Shown piece by piece: positions 58,976 to 64,000 of a stretch of 64,000 nt of DNA; positions within the stretch are counted from its first letter, which is position 1, and the number at the start of each line of letters is the position of its first letter. The stretch comes from Haematobia irritans. Its lineage: Eukaryota > Arthropoda > Insecta > Diptera > Muscidae. The position numbers were made by a program, and so were the translations under genes. The DNA lies in NCBI RefSeq assembly GCF_050003625.1, contig NC_134400.1, forward strand, positions 192,601,726 to 192,665,725, written 5' to 3'. The notes below the pieces were generated by a model that was given only the letters and a program-made list of their open reading frames with translations, had not been told where the DNA came from and made no database searches.

Positions 58976-60159
58976 TTTTTTCCTTCAAACTTCGAAATTT
59001 TCTTTAACAAGTGAAAAAAATTAATTATGTCTAATAAATTTTCTTGAATTTGTCGAAAATTATTTACTTAGTTTTGTGAAATCGTCGTGACATCTGCGTT
59101 TCTAATACAGTTTAGTTAAAATTTTCTAAAATTAATATATTTTTTTCTAAAACTAACTACAATTTTCTTTCGTGGTGGGTTCGCTGTTTTTTCAGTGTAG
59201 AAATAAAGTTTTGGCAAAATTTGAAGCATAAATATTTGCAAAATTCGTGTCTCCCACAGAAGATCAGAATTTCTTTAAATTTTAAAAATTTTACCAATAA
59301 TTCACTGATCATGAACTTCGTATGGTACTAAAGAAATATTTGCAATTTTTAAACTGCAATTTTTAACTAAAACTTAAACTTTGAAATTTTCATTAAAAAG
59401 TGAAAAAAAAACAAGCTTTAAAAATTTTCTTGAACAAAAAACTTTTTTTTCTTTATTTTTGTGATATTCTTCGTGACAACTGCGTTTAGTTAAAATTTTG
59501 TAAAATTAATGAGATCTGAAACATAATTTTTTAGATATTATTGATCTTAAATTTAAATCTACATGGGTCCCTAAAATATGTCTTTTTTTTAATCCAAAAT
59601 CATCAAGGAAAGTCAAAATCGATAGATCCAAACTGTATCTGATGGCTTTTCCGGCCGTCCGAAGGCCATATTTCATGTCAAAGGTAGCCAACTTAAACAA
59701 ATCTAAATTTATTCTAAAACTTGATTTTAATTCTTAGCTTTAGTTTTTGAACAATAAAATGTATAAACAAATATAAATATTAAACAAATTACAAAAATTA
59801 ACATATTTGACTACAACACTTTTTTTGGTGTTTCTTACGAACTGGTGCTTATAACAAATAGATTTCATAAAAATCGAATATTTTGTATAGTCATTATTTC
59901 AATGAAATTCGATTACGAAAAAACGAATATTCGAATATTCGAATTTTGATTGGTAAAAAAAGTCAAAATCGATTTTTGATTAAAAGCCAATAATGGAAAA
60001 GTCGAAAAATCGATTATTGGTTTCAATAATAGATCCCTAGTTTGTGGCATTCAATAACAGCCACCCTGTATTCAACTTTTTTAGATTTCCATTGTGATGT
60101 ATTAAAATAACAAAAACTTATTTTTTTGATTTAACTAACAAGGCATATAGCGAAGCCAG

Positions 60160-60203
<44 letters not shown>

Positions 60204-61078
60204 ATTAAAATTCAATTTATTCTAACTTCAAAATCCACCCTAATGTACATATGCCTTGGGAAACTACCACATTTGCCTTTTACCTCTTTTGTATTACACT
60301 CTGGTGATGCATAAAGCCAATGTGCCTGTGATTAAGTGTCCCACAAAATGCTGCCACACATAATTGCACAGCATTCTGCAAAAATTTGCAACACCACGTT
60401 CACAATGTCGTTGCATAAAATCCACGAGCCTACTACACAGCACAGCCCAAAAAGACAGAGCATCAATTCAAGCAATGCACAGCCATGCATTCAAAATTGT
60501 TTTCCCCAAACTTAAAATGCATTCCATTAATGCATCATCAGTAAGTGCAAATAATGCTGGGATTATTGCCACATGCATCGCTATCGCATTTGCCCCACAA
60601 ACATTATGGTGGGAAAAAACACATCACACAACAGATTGCATAAAATCCACTTTGTGTGTGTGTGTGTGAGCTAAATATGTGCAATGTGTTTTTCTTTATT
60701 TATTTATTTTTTTTGTGAAACTTTACTTAAGAAGACACCATACAACAATAGCATAATGAATTGTTTAATATTTATTTCCAAATAATTTCGTTCACATTTC
60801 ATAATCAAAACTTGTGATTTACGAAAATGACTTAAGTGGCATTATATTTGTATATATTCAGATCTCAATTACTTCATGAAAAAATAAAAAATAAAATACA
60901 ATAATTAATTAATAAAATATATTTAATAATTTACTACTATACAAGAGTTGCTCTTTATTTGGCGGGATTGGGCAACCCTAGTGTTGCAATCTGCCAACTG
61001 ATAGCTCTATCGTAAAGCTTGACATTTGTTCGCGTTGGATCCCACACAATCTGTCAATCGCTCAAAGACTCATGTTGA
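58976..61078. other. Unique DNA with simple repeats
   Basis: 58985-59130 and 59375-59510 are diverged direct repeats (TGTGAAATCGTCGTGACATC, TGTGATATTCTTCGTGACAA, GTTTAGTTAAAATTTT). TTTTTTCAGTG near 59187-59197 resembles the CACTGAAAAAA element end. 60359-60700 is rich in CA and GCAT words. The 101-codon frame at 60364 shows no known motif. No gene assigned. Confidence 0.45.
60160..60198. repeat. (CT)n microsatellite
   Basis: About 19 uninterrupted CT units after GAAGCCAGC. A short (TG)n follows at 60654-60668. Confidence 0.95.
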
Positions 61079-61293
61079 TTTTATTTCTATAGAACATTTT
61101 ATTGAGAATTTTGACAAAATTTTATTTCTATCGAAAATTTTATTTCTATAGAAAATTTTGTCAAAATTTTATTTCTATAGAAAATTTTGTCAATATTTTA
61201 TTTCTATAGAAAATTTTGTCAATATTTTATTTCTATAAAAAAATTTTGTCAAAATTTTATTTCTATAGAAAATTTTGTCAAAATTTTCTTTCT
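61079..61293 (+). repeat. 29-bp satellite fragment
   Basis: Seven monomers, the first disrupted by an inverted piece (GAGAATTTTGACAAAATTTT). Confidence 0.9.
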
Positions 61294-61561
61294 AATTATA
61301 CAATTATTTATCGAGCTTTATGGACAGATATAGATTAAGGGACATGGTTAATAGAGCCATTTAAAAGAAAACGCAAGATACAAATCTATACACGCCTAGA
61401 CTGTACATGTTTCGGTTCGGGCGAATGAACCTTTCCACAGCCTTTAGTATAGATCTGGCGGGGAGAGATAACTCAATTTTGGGCCCTTTATGCTAACTCC
61501 TTATGGAGAAGACATTTGTTGTTGCATTACTATGTAACAAAACGAAATAAAAATAAAGATT
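61294..61561 (+). mobile_element. Fold-back MITE, copy 2 (one arm)
   Basis: Begins AATTATACAATTATTTATCG and AGCTTTATGGACAGATATAG. It shares CGGTTCGGGCGAATGAACCT and AGTATAGATCTGGCGGGGAG with copy 1 (41793). It ends with TTGCATTACTATGTAACAAA, which in copy 1 is found inverted in the right half. The second arm is absent. It also lies inside satellite. Confidence 0.72.
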
Positions 61562-61604
61562 ATAATTTAAATTTAAATAATTTAAATAATATAAAAAAAT
61601 CTGT

Positions 61605-61932
61605 CAAAATGTCATGTCTAGAGAAAATTTTCTCAAAATGCCATTTCTATAGATCATTTTGTCAAAATTTTATTTCTATTGAAAATTTTGTCAAAATTTT
61701 ATTTCTATAGAAAATTTTGTCAAAATTTTATTTCTAAAGGAAATTTTGTCCAAATTTTAAGTCTATAGCAAATTTTGTCAAAATTTTATTTCTATAGAAA
61801 ATTTTGTCAAAATTTTATTTCTATAGAGAATTTTGTCAATTTTTTTTCTATAGAAAATTTTGTCCAAATTTTATTTCTATAGACAATTTTGTCAAAATTT
61901 TATATCTATTGAAAATTTTGTCAAAATTTTAT
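61605..61932 (+). repeat. 29-bp satellite fragment
   Basis: About eleven monomers between the MITE and the family A Helentron-like element. The same array resumes at 63865. Confidence 0.92.
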
Positions 61933-63860
61933 TATACCCTGCGCCACACTGTGGAACAGGGTATTATAAGTTAGTGCATATGTTTGTAACAACCAGAAGG
62001 AGACGAGATAGACACATGGTGTCTTTGGCAATAATGCTCAGGGTGGGTCCCTGAGTCGATATAACCATGTCCGTCTGTCCATCCGTCCGTCTGTCTGTGA
62101 ACACATTTTTGTGATCAAAGTCTAGGTCGCAATTTAAGTCCAATCGCCTTCAAATTTGGCACATATTCCTAATTTAGGTCAGAATAGAACCCTATTGATT
62201 TTGGAAGAAATCGGTTCAGATTTAGATATAGCTCCCATATATATCTTTCGTCCGATATGGACTAATATGGTTCTAATAGCCAGAGTTTTGGCCAAATTTG
62301 GTTGAAATTTTGCACAGGGAGTAGATTTAGCATTGTAGCTATGCGTGCCAAATTTGATTGAAATCGGTTCAGATTTATATATAGCTCCCATATATAGGTT
62401 TCGCCCGATTTACATAGTGTCTTTGACAATAATGCTCAGGGTGGGTCCCTGAGTCGATATAACCATGTCCGTCTGTCCGTCCGTCCGTCTGTCTGTGAAC
62501 ACATTTTTGTGATCAAAGTCTAGGTCGCAATTTAAGTGCAATCGCCTTCAAATTTGGCACATGTTCCTAATTTGGGTCAGAATAGAACCCTATTGATTTT
62601 GGAAGAAATCGGTTCAGATTTAGATATAGCTCCCATATATATCTTTCGCCCGATATGCACTAATATGGACCCAGCAGCCAGAGTTTTACACCGATTTGCT
62701 TGAAATTTTGTACAAACATAACACTTAGTCGTATAGTCAAGTGTGCAAAATTTGATTGAAATCGGTTCAGATTTAGATATAGCTCCAATATATCTTTCGC
62801 CCGATATGGACTTATATGGCCCCAGAAGCCAGAGTTTTGGCCCAATTTGTTTGAAATTTTGCACTAGGACTACAATTAGTAGTGAAGTTAAGTGTGCAAA
62901 ATTTGATTGAAATCGGTTCAGATTTAGATCGGTTCAGATTTATAGCTCCCATATATATCTTTCGCCCGATATGGACAAATATGGTTCAATAGCCAGATTT
63001 TTGGCCCAATTTGGTTGAAATTTTGCACAGTGAGTAGATTTAGCATTGTAGCTATGCGTGACAAATTTGGTTGAAATCGATTCAGATTTAGATATAGCTC
63101 CCATATATATCTTTCGCCCGATATACACTTATATGGACCCAGAAGCCAGAGTTTTATCCCGATTAACTTGAAATTTTGCAAAAGGAGTACAATTGATAGT
63201 ATAGTCATGTGTGCCAAATTTGATTGAAATCGGTTCAGATTTAGATATAGCTTCCATATATATTTTTCGCCCGATATGGACTTATATGGCCCCAGAAAGC
63301 AGCGTTTTGGCCCAATTTGGTTGAAATTTTGCACAGGGAGTAGTATTAGCATTGTAGCTATGCGTGCCAAATTTGGTTGAAATCGGTTCAGATTTAGATA
63401 TAGCTCCCATATATATGTTTTTCTGATTTCGACACAAATGGTCAAACTACCAACATTTTCCTTGTAAAATCCCCACTGCTTAGTCGAAAAGTTGTAAAAA
63501 TGACTCCAATTTTCCTAAACTTCTAATACATATATATCGAGCGATATACCATAAATAAAATTTTGCGAAGTTTCCTTAAAAATGCTTCAGATTTCAATGT
63601 TTCCCATACATTTTTACTAACATTGTGTTCCACCCTAGTGCATTAGCCGACTTAAATTTTGAGTCTATAGATTTTGTAAAACTCTGTCAAATTCTGTCCA
63701 AATCGAGTGATATTTAAATGTATGTATTTGGGACAATCCTTTATATATAGCACCCAACACATTTGACGGATGTGATATGGTATCGAAAATTTAGATCTAC
63801 GAAGTGGTGCAGGGTATAATATAGTCGGCCCCGCCCGACTTTAGACTTTCCTTACTTGTT
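61933..63860 (+). mobile_element. Helentron-like element, family A, with internal head duplication
   Basis: The head TATACCCTGCGCCACACTGT at 61933 is followed by (GTCY)n and monomers (62211 and 62364, 153 bp apart). At about 62413 a second subterminal head block starts (AGTGTCTTTGACAATAATGC, GTCCGTCTGTCCGTCCGTCC) without the terminal hairpin. More monomers, the pre-tail block and a full tail (GTGGTGCAGGGTATAATATA, hairpin, ACTTTCCTTACTTGTT) follow. Inserted in satellite. Confidence 0.88.
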
Positions 63861-63864
63861 TTTT

Positions 63865-64000
63865 GTATAGAAAATTTTGTCAAAATTGTATTGCTATAGA
63901 AAATTTTATCAATATTTTATTTTGTCTAAATTTTATTTCTATAGAAAATTTTGTCAAAATTATATTTCCATACCAAATTTTTTTCAAAACTTTATTTCTA
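63865..64000 (+). repeat. 29-bp satellite, running off the window end
   Basis: Diverged monomers resume immediately after the Helentron-like terminus and continue to the last base. Confidence 0.9.

Noticed and set aside
60364..60669. 101-codon frame as a host gene
   Set aside because: No recognisable motif, low-complexity CA/GCAT words, ends in a (TG)n run.

Overview
The window looks like repeat-packed, gene-free nuclear DNA of a calyptrate (muscid) fly. Three things suggest this. It is dominated by a 29-bp AT-rich satellite typical of house-fly-group genomes. It carries an irritans-subfamily mariner very close to Himar1, which was first described from the horn fly Haematobia irritans. It also carries tRNA-derived SINEs and INE-1-like (DINE-1/Helentron-type) elements. 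Haematobia or Stomoxys is my best guess, from memory of these families and not from any search. I find no host protein-coding gene, rRNA or functional tRNA. Every coding frame I can interpret belongs to a transposon, and only one (DD37E transposase, 52662-53681) looks intact.

Layout. 1-4118: three Helentron-like units in tandem. 4119-5199: unique DNA with two Helentron scraps. 5200-5830: another Helentron-like element. 5845-18078: 29-bp satellite interrupted by unique DNA, a minus-strand Helentron-like element, and a nest (a hAT element inside a piggyBac-like element inside the satellite), then a SINE-bearing Helentron fragment. 18965-24785: satellite split by a Helentron-like element. 25523-28739: a 5'-truncated RNase H-bearing LINE. 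29326-35622: DD37E mariner copy 1, then a Himar1-like mariner cut into three pieces by two Helentron-like insertions. 35773-36653: a DD41D (rosa-like) mariner derivative. 36746-41698: two 153-bp-repeat Helentron-like elements around unique DNA. 41793-46223: a fold-back MITE, satellite with an inversion, a Helentron-like element with a SINE, and the second DD41D copy. 46316-49468: a hAT element with the C-terminal remnant of its own transposase, split by a nested smaller hAT and carrying a Helentron-like insertion. 50154-53927: a short Helentron-like element, then a composite with a long (AT)n and the intact DD37E mariner. 54587-58975: a perfect hairpin, two SINEs and inverted-orientation satellite with higher-order structure. 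58976-64000: unique DNA, satellite, a second MITE copy and another Helentron-like element.

The Helentron-like elements fall into at least four sequence families, called A (with variant A'), B, C and D here. All share one design: a 5' hairpin beginning TATACCC, a (GTCY)n microsatellite, central tandem monomers of exactly 153 bp, a subterminal inverted copy of the 5' end, then a short GC-rich hairpin and an end near CTTGTT. In Drosophila, INE-1/DINE-1 has the same plan. These elements inserted after Himar1 and after the hAT, and were themselves hit by DD37E mariners and SINEs, so the window gives a readable relative history.

The SINEs end in about 85 bp that matches the 3' end of the LINE here, including the CCTAA repeats. 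This is the expected signature of a SINE mobilised by a partner LINE. It is the most biologically pointed observation in the window, together with the invariant 153-bp monomer length.
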